Made by a program: the position numbers and the translations under genes
NCBI RefSeq assembly: GCF_026000435.1
Contig: NZ_AP026763.1
Location: 1,054,001-1,118,000, forward strand
DNA: 64,000 nt
Direction: 5' to 3'
DNA from: Vibrio sp. STUT-A11
GTDB taxonomy: Bacteria > Pseudomonadota > Gammaproteobacteria > Enterobacterales > Vibrionaceae
Notes under the pieces: model-generated
Told to the model about the DNA's origin: nothing
The model's database searches: none
Seen by the model: only the letters and a program-made list of their open reading frames with translations
Part shown: positions 53,199 through 62,169 of the stretch, in pieces
Layout: each line of letters begins with the position of its first letter
Numbering within the stretch: position 1 is the first letter of the stretch

Positions 53199-53723
53199 AT
53201 GCAAAAGGTAAAAATACCGCGAACGGTTGATCCGGCGAAAGCGGCACAGAAACGATTGGATTACGATGGCATCATCCAAGCTAGTCTTTTCAAACGCTTA
53301 GTGGAAGCAACTGAAGGCGTAAAACGCGACGCAGAAGTCTCATTGTCATTTGAGATAGATGAACAGCGACTTGTTGTTATCTCTGGTAAAGCTAACATCG
53401 AAGTCGAATTAGAATGTCAGCGTTGTAACGAGGTATTCACACATCAGTGTGAAGTTGAATTCCTTTACACTCCTTACTACGGTGAGAAGACAGAAGAGGA
53501 AGCACCGGAAATTTATGATTTGGTAGATCTAAATGAGTACGGTGAATTAGACCTTATACAACTGGTTGAAGATGAGTTCATCTTAGCATTACCTCAAATT
53601 GCGATGCACGATGAAGCAGATTGTAGCGTTGATTCAAATAACATGGTTTTTGGTGAGCTTCCTGAAGAAGTTGAGGAAGAGAAACCGAATCCATTCGACG
53701 TTTTGAAAAGCTTGAAAAAGTAA
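53199..53723 (+). CDS. yceD: YceD-family protein (DUF177, 23S rRNA accumulation)
   Basis: A 174-residue protein whose family is linked to 23S rRNA accumulation; it is nearly always followed by rpmF. The N-terminus MQKVKIPRTVDPAKAAQKRLDYDG matches E. coli YceD from its first residue, confirming the start. The CQRC motif (ECQRCNEVFTHQC) and C-terminal MVFGELPEE are conserved. There is no ribosome-binding site before the ATG (TTCGCGCCCT), and the promoter sits almost on top of it. First gene of the yceD-rpmF-plsX-fab cluster. Confidence 0.93.
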   Translation: MQKVKIPRTVDPAKAAQKRLDYDGIIQASLFKRLVEATEGVKRDAEVSLSFEIDEQRLVVISGKANIEVELECQRCNEVFTHQCEVEFLYTPYYGEKTEEEAPEIYDLVDLNEYGELDLIQLVEDEFILALPQIAMHDEADCSVDSNNMVFGELPEEVEEEKPNPFDVLKSLKK

Positions 53724-53779
53724 TCGATATTTACTGATACTTTCTCAACTTTGAACCCAATAGTATAGGAGTAGGGTCA

Positions 53780-53950
53780 ATGGCCGTACAAAAGAGCAAG
53801 AAGTCACGTTCAATGCGTGGTATGCGTCGTTCACACGATGCACTAACTACAGCTGCACTTTCTGTAGATGCAACTTCAGGTGAAACTCACCTACGTCACA
53901 ATGTAACTGCTGAAGGTTACTACCGTGGCAAAAAGGTTATCAACAAGTAA
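53780..53950 (+). CDS. rpmF: Large ribosomal subunit protein bL32
   Basis: A 56-residue ribosomal protein: MAVQKSKKSRSMRGMRRSHD, ending RGKKVINK. The basic N-terminus and length match bL32. Unlike the zinc-binding type, the CxxC pair is absent, as in E. coli. AGGAGTAGGG precedes the ATG. The stop TAA forms part of the plsX ribosome-binding sequence. Confidence 0.97.
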   Translation: MAVQKSKKSRSMRGMRRSHDALTTAALSVDATSGETHLRHNVTAEGYYRGKKVINK

Positions 53951-53960
53951 GGTTGATCCT

Positions 53961-54986
53961 TTGCAAACTATTACCGTTGCACTTGATGCAATGGGCGGGG
54001 ATTTCGGTCCACGCGTAACAGTGCCTGCCGCCGTGCAGGCACTGTCTCATTTCCCAGAGCTAAAAGTGATTCTTATTGGTGATCAATCCCTGATCACGTC
54101 TCAATTATCTCAACTCGGTACTTCTACCAGTTCCCGTTTGACTATTCTCCACAGTGAGAAAGTGATTTCTAATTCAGAAAAACCCTCTTTAGCATTACGT
54201 AATAGCCACAATAGTTCGATGCGTAAAGCCATTGACCTTGTTTCCGAGCAAAAAGCAGACGCTTGTGTCAGCGGCGGTAATACTGGCGCATTGATGGCAC
54301 TGTCACGTTTTATACTCAAATTGCTTCCTGGTATTGATCGCCCTGCTTTAGTCTCTGCTTTACCGACCATCAGCGGAAAACGTAACTGGATGCTGGATCT
54401 TGGCGCAAATGTCTCTTGTGATGCAGATAGCTTGTTTCAATTTGCCGTGATGGGCAGTGCGTTGGCTGAACAGCATTTGGGTCGTCCCGCTCGTGTGGCG
54501 GTTCTCAATATCGGTGCAGAAGAGATAAAAGGGAATGATCTCGTTAAGCGCTGCGCAGAAATGCTTTCTCAAACCGACGCAATTAATTTTGTTGGTTATA
54601 TTGAAGGTAATCAAATATTGCATGATGTTGCGGATGTCATCGTTTGTGATGGATTCGTCGGTAACGTATGCTTAAAGGCCAGCGAGGGAACAGCACAACT
54701 TTTTATCGAAAAAATTAAAACCAGTATAATGGCGTCTACGTTAAAGGGTTGGATTGCTAGAAAGTTGTTTTCTCGGCTATTTAATGAACTAAAAACACTG
54801 AACCCCGACCAGTATAACGGCGCAAGTTTGCTAGGATTGCGCGGCATTGTCATTAAAAGCCATGGAAGTGCTGATGTATCTGCAATTGTCAATGCACTTG
54901 GAGAGGCAGTACACGAGGTCAAACGACAAGTACCAAGCCGTATTAGCGATCGTTTGGAAGCGGTTTTACTCGAGAGGCATTATTAG
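53961..54986 (+). CDS. plsX: Phosphate acyltransferase PlsX
   Basis: Makes acyl-phosphate from acyl-ACP for phospholipid synthesis. It has 341 residues when started at TTG 53961, giving M-QTITVALDAMGGDFGPRV, the normal Vibrio PlsX N-terminus; the ribosome-binding sequence TAAGG (53948-53952) overlaps the rpmF stop. The GTG at 53925 inside rpmF is rejected because it only adds a non-conserved 12-residue tail. The conserved LDAMGGDFGP and SGGNTGALMALS regions are intact. Followed by fabH after five bases. Confidence 0.95.
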   Translation: MQTITVALDAMGGDFGPRVTVPAAVQALSHFPELKVILIGDQSLITSQLSQLGTSTSSRLTILHSEKVISNSEKPSLALRNSHNSSMRKAIDLVSEQKADACVSGGNTGALMALSRFILKLLPGIDRPALVSALPTISGKRNWMLDLGANVSCDADSLFQFAVMGSALAEQHLGRPARVAVLNIGAEEIKGNDLVKRCAEMLSQTDAINFVGYIEGNQILHDVADVIVCDGFVGNVCLKASEGTAQLFIEKIKTSIMASTLKGWIARKLFSRLFNELKTLNPDQYNGASLLGLRGIVIKSHGSADVSAIVNALGEAVHEVKRQVPSRISDRLEAVLLERHY

Positions 54987-54991
54987 TCTTC

Positions 54992-55942
54992 ATGTATAGC
55001 AAAATTTTAGGTACTGGCAGCTACCTGCCATCTCAGGTGCGTACTAACGCAGATCTAGAGAAAATGGTAGATACAAGTGACGAGTGGATTGTTGCTCGCA
55101 CGGGTATTAAAGAGCGTCGAATCGCAGCAGAAGATGAAACTGTTGCTGACATGGCATTCTACGCAGCTGAAAACGCTATCGATATGGCAGGTATAGATAA
55201 GAACGACATCGATCTTATCATTGTAGCTACTACCAGCAGTAGCCATACTTTCCCTTCATCTGCGTGTCAGGTGCAGGGAAAGCTTGGCATTAAAGGTTGT
55301 CCGGCTTTTGACTTAGCCGCTGCTTGTTCTGGCTTTGTTTATGCTCTATCTGTAGCTGACCAGCACATCAAAACAGGTATGTGTAAAAACGTACTGGTTA
55401 TTGGTGCAGACGCATTGTCGAAAACATGTGATCCAACTGACCGTTCGACCATTATTCTGTTTGGCGACGGAGCCGGTGCGGTTGTTGTTGGTGCAAGTGA
55501 AGAACCTGGCATCATCTCTACCCACATTTACTCGGATGGTCAATTCGGCGAACTATTGAGCTTACCAGTGCCAGTGCGTGGCCAAGATGCTGACAAATGG
55601 CTGCACATGGCTGGCAACGAAGTATTCAAAGTTGCTGTAACCCAGCTGTCTAAATTGGTTAAAGACACACTGGAAGCCAACAACATGCACAAGTCTGAGC
55701 TAGACTGGCTAGTACCGCACCAAGCGAACTACCGAATTATCTCAGCGACAGCTAAGAAGCTATCAATGTCTCTGGATCAAGTTGTATTGACCTTAGACAA
55801 GCATGGCAATACATCGGCAGCGACCGTTCCGACAGCGTTGGATGAAGCGGTGCGCGATGGACGTATCAAGCGTGGACAAACTTTGCTATTAGAGGCATTT
55901 GGTGGCGGTTTCACTTGGGGCTCTGCTCTGGTGAAGTTCTAA
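54992..55942 (+). CDS. fabH: 3-oxoacyl-ACP synthase III (KASIII)
   Basis: Condenses acetyl-CoA with malonyl-ACP to start fatty-acid chains. The 316-residue protein has catalytic Cys112 in DLAAACSGF, the His in WLVPHQANYRII and the Asn in GNTSAATVP. N-terminus SKILGTGSYLPSQVRTNADLEKMVDTSDEWI is typical. It is five bases after plsX without a clear ribosome-binding site (ATTAGTCTTC), suggesting translational coupling. Confidence 0.97.
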   Translation: MYSKILGTGSYLPSQVRTNADLEKMVDTSDEWIVARTGIKERRIAAEDETVADMAFYAAENAIDMAGIDKNDIDLIIVATTSSSHTFPSSACQVQGKLGIKGCPAFDLAAACSGFVYALSVADQHIKTGMCKNVLVIGADALSKTCDPTDRSTIILFGDGAGAVVVGASEEPGIISTHIYSDGQFGELLSLPVPVRGQDADKWLHMAGNEVFKVAVTQLSKLVKDTLEANNMHKSELDWLVPHQANYRIISATAKKLSMSLDQVVLTLDKHGNTSAATVPTALDEAVRDGRIKRGQTLLLEAFGGGFTWGSALVKF

Positions 55943-56018
55943 GTTTCACGAGAATTCAAAATTTAAGGTGCACTTAAGTGCATCTTATTTCTTTTTACAT
56001 TGCTTAAAGGAAAACAAC

Positions 56019-56942
56019 ATGAGCAAGTTTGCTATCGTATTTCCAGGCCAAGGTTCTCAAGCAGTAGGTATGCTGGCTGAGCTTGGCGAACAATATGACG
56101 TAGTAAAACAAACATTTGCAGAAGCATCTGACGCACTAGGTTACGATCTATGGGCGCTTGTTCAAAATGGCCCTGCTGAAGACCTCAATCAAACGTTCCG
56201 TACACAGCCTGCATTGTTAGCGTCGTCTGTGGCTATTTGGCGTGTATGGCAAGAACTTGGTCTTGAGCAACCTGCAAATCTAGCAGGCCACAGCTTGGGT
56301 GAGTATTCAGCACTAGTATGTGCAGGTGTGATTGATTTTAAACAAGCAATCAAACTGGTTGAGCTTCGTGGTCAGTTAATGCAAGAAGCTGTACCTGCAG
56401 GCACTGGCGCAATGTACGCAATCATTGGCCTAGATGATGAATCTATCGCAAAAGCCTGTGAAGAAGCAGCGCAAGGCGAAGTGGTATCTCCGGTAAACTT
56501 CAACTCTCCTGGTCAAGTTGTTATCGCTGGTAGTAAAGACGCAGTAGAGCGCGCTGGTGCACTATGTAAAGAAGCAGGTGCTAAGCGTGCGCTTCCTCTT
56601 CCTGTTTCAGTGCCTTCTCACTGTGCTCTGATGAAACCTGCGGCAGAAAAACTGGCTGTTGCTCTAGAGTCTATAGAGTTTAATGCGCCACAGCTTCCAG
56701 TGATCAACAACGTTGATGTGGCTGCTGAAACGGATCCGGCAAAAATTAAAGACGCGCTTGTTCGCCAGCTACATAGCCCAGTTCGTTGGACTGAGAGCGT
56801 ACAGCTGATGAGTGAGCAAGGCGTAGAAAATCTTCTTGAGCTTGGTCCTGGCAAAGTGTTGACAGGTCTGACAAAACGTATCGTGAAGACACTAAGTGCA
56901 GCGGCGGTTAACGACGTAGCGTCGTTAGAAGCGGCTAAATAA
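56019..56942 (+). CDS. fabD: Malonyl-CoA:ACP transacylase
   Basis: Loads malonyl groups onto AcpP. It has 307 residues from ATG 56019 (MSKFAIVFPGQGSQAVGML), preceded by AAAGGAAAAC; the 17-codon upstream extension is not conserved. The catalytic Ser92 lies in the AGHSLGEYSALV motif, with the arginine and histidine partner regions VELRGQLMQEA and VSVPSHCALM. Third step of the cluster. Confidence 0.97.
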   Translation: MSKFAIVFPGQGSQAVGMLAELGEQYDVVKQTFAEASDALGYDLWALVQNGPAEDLNQTFRTQPALLASSVAIWRVWQELGLEQPANLAGHSLGEYSALVCAGVIDFKQAIKLVELRGQLMQEAVPAGTGAMYAIIGLDDESIAKACEEAAQGEVVSPVNFNSPGQVVIAGSKDAVERAGALCKEAGAKRALPLPVSVPSHCALMKPAAEKLAVALESIEFNAPQLPVINNVDVAAETDPAKIKDALVRQLHSPVRWTESVQLMSEQGVENLLELGPGKVLTGLTKRIVKTLSAAAVNDVASLEAAK

Positions 56943-56980
56943 TTTAGCGTTAAGACACGATAACAAAAGGAAAACACAAC

Positions 56981-57718
56981 ATGATGAATCTAGAAGGTAA
57001 GATCGCTCTAGTGACTGGCGCAAGCCGTGGCATTGGCCGTGCGATTGCTGAACTTCTTGTTGAACGTGGTGCAACAGTTATTGGTACTGCGACGTCTGAA
57101 AGTGGCGCGGCTGCTATTAGCGAATACCTGGGCGAAAACGGCAAAGGTTTGACACTTAACGTTACTGACGTTGAGTCTATCGAAGCGACACTAAAAACCA
57201 TCAATGATGAGTTTGGTGTGATCGATATTCTAGTAAACAACGCAGGCATCACTCGTGATAACCTACTAATGCGTATGAAAGATGATGAGTGGAATGACAT
57301 CATCGATACTAACCTGACACCAATTTTCCGTATGTCTAAAGCGGTATTGCGTGGCATGATGAAAAAGCGTGCAGGTCGTATCATCAACGTAGGCTCTGTA
57401 GTGGGTACTATGGGTAATGCAGGCCAAGCTAACTACGCAGCTGCAAAAGCAGGTGTGATCGGTTTCACTAAATCGATGGCTCGTGAAGTTGCTTCTCGTG
57501 GTGTTACAGTAAACACTGTTGCTCCAGGTTTCATCGAAACTGACATGACTAAGGCATTAAATGACGAGCAACGTGCGGCAACTTTGTCTAACGTTCCTGC
57601 AGGTCGTTTGGGTGATCCTCGCGAAATTGCATCAGCAGTAGCTTTCCTTGCTTCACCTGAAGCAGCGTACATTACTGGTGAAACTTTGCATGTAAATGGT
57701 GGCATGTACATGGTTTAA
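56981..57718 (+). CDS. fabG: 3-oxoacyl-ACP reductase
   Basis: NADPH-dependent short-chain dehydrogenase reducing 3-oxoacyl-ACP. Rossmann motif TGASRGIGRAI, NNAG, catalytic Ser/Tyr/Lys in GSVVGTMGNAGQANYAAAK, and the C-terminal GETLHVNGGMYMV are present. Two adjacent ATGs exist: the first (56981) is nine bases from AAAGGA and is used here; the second (56984) gives the 244-residue family form MNLEGK. Confidence 0.97.
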   Translation: MMNLEGKIALVTGASRGIGRAIAELLVERGATVIGTATSESGAAAISEYLGENGKGLTLNVTDVESIEATLKTINDEFGVIDILVNNAGITRDNLLMRMKDDEWNDIIDTNLTPIFRMSKAVLRGMMKKRAGRIINVGSVVGTMGNAGQANYAAAKAGVIGFTKSMAREVASRGVTVNTVAPGFIETDMTKALNDEQRAATLSNVPAGRLGDPREIASAVAFLASPEAAYITGETLHVNGGMYMV

Positions 57719-57869
57719 TACGACAGTTTCGGCAAAATAAGCTATTTTACATTGTGAAGAATAGCTTATAGTTGCACTTTACTGTCATGAACTTGTCATG
57801 CTTATGCGCAAGATTTGTGCATGATTTAAGTCAAAAATGTATTGAAATTCGGTTAAATTCGCTAATTTT

Positions 57870-57882
57870 GTGGTTTGACCAG
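57870..57882. promoter_or_regulatory. FadR-like operator upstream of acpP
   Basis: GTGGTTTGACCAG differs from the E. coli FadR core CTGGT-N2-GACCAG at one fixed position. It is about 85 bases before acpP in the only long gap of the fab cluster. The fadR gene is in the same window. Site function is not established. Confidence 0.5.
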
Positions 57883-57965
57883 CAAGGACCCCCTTGCAAC
57901 TTTCAATAGTTCGAATAAACTACGGAATCATCGCATTAGGCGAAATCTGTAAAGGAAAAGAAAAA

Positions 57966-58199
57966 ATGAGCAACATCGAAGAACGCGTAAAGAAAATCAT
58001 TGTTGAACAGCTAGGTGTAGACGAAGCAGAAGTTAAAAACGAAGCTTCTTTCGTTGACGATCTAGGTGCTGATTCTCTAGACACTGTAGAACTAGTTATG
58101 GCTCTAGAAGAGGAATTCGACACTGAGATTCCTGACGAAGAAGCTGAGAAGATCACTACTGTTCAAGCTGCAATCGACTACGTAAACAGCGCTCAGTAA
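57966..58199 (+). CDS. acpP: Acyl carrier protein
   Basis: A 77-residue acidic four-helix carrier for fatty-acid intermediates. The phosphopantetheine site is Ser37 in [21 protein letters not shown]. The correct start, [11 protein letters not shown], follows AAAGGAAAAG; the frame opens 24 codons upstream without meaning. The 247-base gap after fabG with AT-rich sequence implies a separate strong promoter, as expected for this very abundant protein. A hairpin follows. Confidence 0.98.
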
Positions 58200-58209
58200 T
58201 TATCTCTCC

Positions 58210-58240
58210 CAGGCGGTCTCCTAGACCGCCTGTGTTCTTT
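58210..58240 (+). terminator. Attenuating hairpin between acpP and fabF
   Basis: CAGGCGGTCT and AGACCGCCTG form a 10-bp perfect GC-rich stem with a 3-base loop; the following TGTTCTTTCT is a broken T-run. It would end most acpP transcripts but let some through to fabF, balancing carrier and enzyme levels. Confidence 0.7.
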
Positions 58241-58292
58241 CTAACTTCTTCTATCCTCTCATAGAAATATTCAATTCCCGGAGAATTATATC

Positions 58293-59543
58293 GTGTCCAA
58301 GCGTCGTGTAGTTGTCACTGGCATGGGTATGTTGTCACCGGTAGGCAACACAGTAGAATCATCTTGGAAAGCCCTGCTAGAAGGTCAAAGTGGTATTGTG
58401 AATATCGAGCACTTTGATGCTACGAATTTCTCAACTCGTTTTGCAGGTCTTGTGAAAGATTTCGATTGCACAGAGTACATGTCTAAGAAAGATGCTCGTA
58501 AAATGGATTTGTTTATCCAGTACGGCGTCGCAGCAGGTATGCAAGCAATTGATGACTCTGGCTTACAAATTACCGAAGAAAACGCGGCTCGAGTTGGTGT
58601 TGCCATCGGCTCAGGTATTGGTGGTCTGGAACTGATTGAATCAGGTCACACTGCGTTAGTAGACAAAGGCCCTCGCAAAGTTAGCCCATTTTTTGTTCCT
58701 TCGACCATCGTAAACATGGTTGCAGGTAACCTATCTATCATGCGTGGTCTTCGTGGTCCAAACATCGCGATCTCTACGGCATGTACTACTGGTCTACATA
58801 ACATCGGCCATGCAGCTCGTATGATCGCTTATGGCGATGCTGATGCTATGGTTGCTGGTGGTTCTGAAAAAGCGTCAACACCGTTAGGTATGGCAGGCTT
58901 TGGTGCCGCTAAAGCGTTATCTACTCGTAACGATGAACCACAGAAAGCTTCTCGTCCTTGGGACAAAGGCCGTGACGGTTTCGTTCTGGGTGACGGTGCT
59001 GGCATCATGGTACTTGAAGAGTACGAACATGCGAAAGCTCGTGGTGCTAAGATCTATGCTGAGCTCGTTGGGTTTGGTATGTCTGGCGACGCTTACCACA
59101 TGACCTCTCCAAGTGAAGATGGTTCAGGTGGTGCATTGGCGATGGAAGCTGCAATGCGTGATGCTAAAATCGAAGGTACACAAGTGGGTTACGTAAACGC
59201 ACATGGTACTTCGACACCTGCTGGTGATGTGGCTGAAATCAAGGGCGTGAAACGTGCTCTTGGTGAAGAGGGTGCGAAGCAAGTTCTCGTTTCTTCAACG
59301 AAGTCTATGACTGGTCACCTATTAGGTGCTGCTGGCTCTGTAGAAGCAATCATCACGGTACTGTCTTTGGTGGATCAAATTGTTCCGCCAACGATAAACC
59401 TTGATGATCCAGAAGAAGGCCTGGATATTGACCTTGTACCGCATACTGCGCGCAAAGTTGAAGGTATGGAATACGCAATCTGTAACTCGTTTGGCTTCGG
59501 TGGCACAAACGGTTCTTTGGTATTCAAAAAGTTCGCTGAGTAA
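58293..59543 (+). CDS. fabF: 3-oxoacyl-ACP synthase II (KASII)
   Basis: Elongating condensing enzyme, important for temperature control of membrane lipids. It has 416 residues from GTG 58293 (MSKRRVVVTGMGMLSPVGNTVES), with CCCGGAGAA as ribosome-binding site. The catalytic triad is Cys164 (STACTTGLHN) and the two histidines in VNAHGTSTPAGD and KSMTGHLLGAAG. Follows acpP after 93 bases. Confidence 0.97.
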   Translation: MSKRRVVVTGMGMLSPVGNTVESSWKALLEGQSGIVNIEHFDATNFSTRFAGLVKDFDCTEYMSKKDARKMDLFIQYGVAAGMQAIDDSGLQITEENAARVGVAIGSGIGGLELIESGHTALVDKGPRKVSPFFVPSTIVNMVAGNLSIMRGLRGPNIAISTACTTGLHNIGHAARMIAYGDADAMVAGGSEKASTPLGMAGFGAAKALSTRNDEPQKASRPWDKGRDGFVLGDGAGIMVLEEYEHAKARGAKIYAELVGFGMSGDAYHMTSPSEDGSGGALAMEAAMRDAKIEGTQVGYVNAHGTSTPAGDVAEIKGVKRALGEEGAKQVLVSSTKSMTGHLLGAAGSVEAIITVLSLVDQIVPPTINLDDPEEGLDIDLVPHTARKVEGMEYAICNSFGFGGTNGSLVFKKFAE

Positions 59544-59619
59544 CTCTTGTTTGCTGAGTAACATTTATTCTCAGAGTAACACTGTCTAACCGTATTTAGA
59601 TAAGTGGAACTTGTATTCT

Positions 59620-59656
59620 AACGGCTCGATGCTTAGCATTGAGCCGTTTTGTTTTA
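59620..59656 (+). terminator. Terminator between fabF and pabC
   Basis: AACGGCTC and GAGCCGTT with inner ATGCT/AGCAT pairing, followed by TTGTTTTATTT. It separates the fab genes from pabC-tatD, which start 31 bases later, so pabC needs read-through or a promoter near here. Confidence 0.8.
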
Positions 59657-59686
59657 TTTGATAGCCACAATTTTTAAGGTAGCCGA

Positions 59687-60502
59687 ATGTTTTGGGTAAA
59701 TGGAATTCCACAAACACATGTCTCATTGAGCGATCGTTCCTTTCAATATGGTGATGGGTGCTTCTCGACAATCCTGACTAAGAAGGGAGAGTTGGTGTAT
59801 TGGCCTGAGCATGTTGCAAGGATGGAAGCCTGTCTCAAAGCGTTACGCATTCCTTTTCCAAATTGGCAACTCGTTTTTGAATGGACCATTAATGCGGCTT
59901 TGTCAGATGATGATGCGGGTGTGAAAATCCATATCAGCCGTGGTACCGGCGGAAGGGGATATAGCCCAAGTGGCATTGAAGGGCCAACCGTGACCATTTC
60001 TAATTTTCCTTTCCCCAGTCATTACGCTGCCTGGCAATCAAATGGTGTGAGTCTTGGTGTGTGTGAAACTCGCTTAGGTATTCAGCCGTTACTTGCTGGT
60101 CACAAGCATAATAACCGCTTAGAACAGGTGCTTGCGAAATCTGAAATTGACGGGACCGAGTTTGCCGATGCAGTAACGTTAAATGTGCAAAATCATGTCA
60201 TTGAAACTACAATGGCCAACCTTTTTTGGGTTAAAGATAATAATGTTTATACGCCTGATTTAAGTTTGTCTGGTGTTGCCGGTGTCATGCGTCGCAAGGT
60301 GCTTGAATTTTGCTCGGCGAATAGCATCAATGTGAAGGTAGACGCCTTTTATCTTCCCGATGTACTCAATGCCGACGAAGTCTGGATGTGTAACTCATTA
60401 TTAGGTGTGGCTCCTGTAACGAGCATTACAACACAAAATAAGAAAAACGTATTTCCGATTGGAAAACTGACTCAACGACTGCAAGGGAAGTTAACTCCGT
60501 GA
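59687..60502 (+). CDS. pabC: Aminodeoxychorismate lyase
   Basis: A PLP enzyme releasing p-aminobenzoate for folate from aminodeoxychorismate. The 271-residue fold-IV protein has SDRSFQYGDGCFST, the PLP lysine in LLAGHKHNNRLEQVLA and the ETTMANLFWVKDN motif. The start, MFWVNGIPQTHVSLSDRSF, is preceded by AAGGTAGCC. Its stop overlaps mltG (GTGA). Confidence 0.93.
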   Translation: MFWVNGIPQTHVSLSDRSFQYGDGCFSTILTKKGELVYWPEHVARMEACLKALRIPFPNWQLVFEWTINAALSDDDAGVKIHISRGTGGRGYSPSGIEGPTVTISNFPFPSHYAAWQSNGVSLGVCETRLGIQPLLAGHKHNNRLEQVLAKSEIDGTEFADAVTLNVQNHVIETTMANLFWVKDNNVYTPDLSLSGVAGVMRRKVLEFCSANSINVKVDAFYLPDVLNADEVWMCNSLLGVAPVTSITTQNKKNVFPIGKLTQRLQGKLTP

Positions 60503-61515
60503 TTAAAAAACTATTGGCTGTTGTTGTACTGATTGCTTTGATTGGTGCAGCAGGTGTTTTTTACGTTGTTTCACAGGCGAAGCAATACGTGAATAAGCCA
60601 ATTCTACTTGAGCAACCTCAGCTATTTACGGTAGAAAATGGTACAAGCTTTAACCAAATAATACGTGACTTGGTGAAAGCAGAAGTTATCGAGTCTTCTG
60701 ATTATACTCGTTTTATTCCGCGTCTTTATCCGGAACTGTTACAAGTTAGGGCAGGGACATATCAACTCCAGCCCAAGATGTCGCTTTATCAAGCGTTAGA
60801 GCACCTCAACACAGGCAAAGAATATCAGTTCGCGATTACTTTTGTTGAAGGCAGTCGCTTTTCTGAATGGGTGGACTTGCTAAAAGAAGCGCCTTACGTA
60901 AACCATGATTTGACAGCGCTGTCTGAAAAGGAGATGGCGGCTAAGTTGGATATAGAACGTGAAAAGCTAGAAGGGCTCTTCCTGGCAGAAACATACCATT
61001 ACACTGCTGGTACCACAGAAAGCCAACTACTAAAGCGTGCGCATCAGAAATTAATTAGCATACTTGATGCTCAATGGGCGTCACGTCAGGAAAAACTGCC
61101 TCTTGAAGATAAATACCAAGCTTTGATTTTGGCTTCTATCATCGAAAAAGAGACCGCGATTGATTCAGAGCGTGAACGAGTCGCATCAGTGTTTGTTAAC
61201 CGTTTGAACAAGCGTATGCGTTTGCAAACGGATCCGACAGTGATTTACGGAATGGGTGATGAGTATGACGGCAATATTCGTAAAAAAGATCTGCGCACGC
61301 CTACACCATACAATACGTATGTCATTAGTGGGTTGCCACCAACGCCAATTGCCATGGCAGGAGAAGCGTCAATCGTTGCGGCGTTGAACCCTGAAGAGAG
61401 CGCCTACTTATACTTTGTCGCAAGCGGGAAGGGCGGACATGTGTTCAGCAAATCCCTTGCCGAGCATAATCGTGCCGTAAGAGCCTATTTAAGAGAACTA
61501 AGAAAGAATAAATGA
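60499..61515 (+). CDS. mltG: Endolytic murein transglycosylase MltG
   Basis: Cuts nascent peptidoglycan strands in the inner membrane and is thought to set glycan chain length. It has 338 residues from GTG 60499. One N-terminal helix (LLAVVVLIALIGAAGVFYVV) is followed by a LysM-like part and the YceG catalytic domain with the catalytic Glu in LILASIIEKETAI and the RLQTDPTVIYGMGD motif. Overlaps pabC by four bases and tmk by four bases. Confidence 0.95.
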   Translation: MIKKLLAVVVLIALIGAAGVFYVVSQAKQYVNKPILLEQPQLFTVENGTSFNQIIRDLVKAEVIESSDYTRFIPRLYPELLQVRAGTYQLQPKMSLYQALEHLNTGKEYQFAITFVEGSRFSEWVDLLKEAPYVNHDLTALSEKEMAAKLDIEREKLEGLFLAETYHYTAGTTESQLLKRAHQKLISILDAQWASRQEKLPLEDKYQALILASIIEKETAIDSERERVASVFVNRLNKRMRLQTDPTVIYGMGDEYDGNIRKKDLRTPTPYNTYVISGLPPTPIAMAGEASIVAALNPEESAYLYFVASGKGGHVFSKSLAEHNRAVRAYLRELRKNK

Positions 61516-62144
61516 TGAAAGCGAATTTTATTGTCATAGAGGGCCTGGAAGGCGCAGGGAAAAGTACTGCGATTCAAACTGTGTTAGATACTCTTAAAAC
61601 TGCGGGTATCGAAAATATTGTCAATACTCGTGAACCCGGTGGTACACCGCTCGCAGAGAAGATGCGCGCGCTAGTCAAAGAAGAACACGAGGGTGAAGAG
61701 CTTCAGGATATGACGGAATTGCTGCTACTTTACGCGGCACGTGTTCAGCTTGTAGAGAACGTCATCAAGCCAGCTCTAGCTAATGGGCAGTGGGTCGTGG
61801 GTGACCGTCATGATATGTCTTCTCAGGCTTATCAGGGTGGTGGTCGTCAGATCGATGCGTCACTTATGAAAAACCTTCGTGACACGACTCTTGGTGATTT
61901 CAAACCAGCTCTGACGCTTTATATGGATATTGATCCTCGAGTTGGTCTGGAACGTGCTCGTGGTCGCGGTGAGCTTGATCGTATCGAGAAGATGGACATC
62001 AGCTTCTTTGAGCGTACACGTGAACGTTACTTGGATATTGCCAATAGTGATCCATCAGTTGTGGTGATCAATGCTGAGCAGTCGATTGAGACAGTGTCTC
62101 ATGATATTCAAGAGGCGCTGAATGAGTGGTTATCGCATCAATAA
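61512..62144 (+). CDS. tmk: Thymidylate kinase
   Basis: Phosphorylates dTMP to dTDP. The 210-residue protein has the P-loop EGLEGAGKS (residues 10-18), the DRH motif GDRHDMSSQAYQGGGRQ and the lid region LERARGRGELDRIE. ATG 61512 overlaps the mltG stop; a second ATG follows directly. Coupled to holB downstream. Confidence 0.97.
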   Translation: MMKANFIVIEGLEGAGKSTAIQTVLDTLKTAGIENIVNTREPGGTPLAEKMRALVKEEHEGEELQDMTELLLLYAARVQLVENVIKPALANGQWVVGDRHDMSSQAYQGGGRQIDASLMKNLRDTTLGDFKPALTLYMDIDPRVGLERARGRGELDRIEKMDISFFERTRERYLDIANSDPSVVVINAEQSIETVSHDIQEALNEWLSHQ

Positions 62145-62169
62145 GCGCGAACGAGGATTTAAATGACTC

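Noticed and set aside
53925..53960. GTG start of plsX inside rpmF
   Set aside because: It adds only a non-conserved tail; TTG 53961 has a correctly spaced TAAGG.
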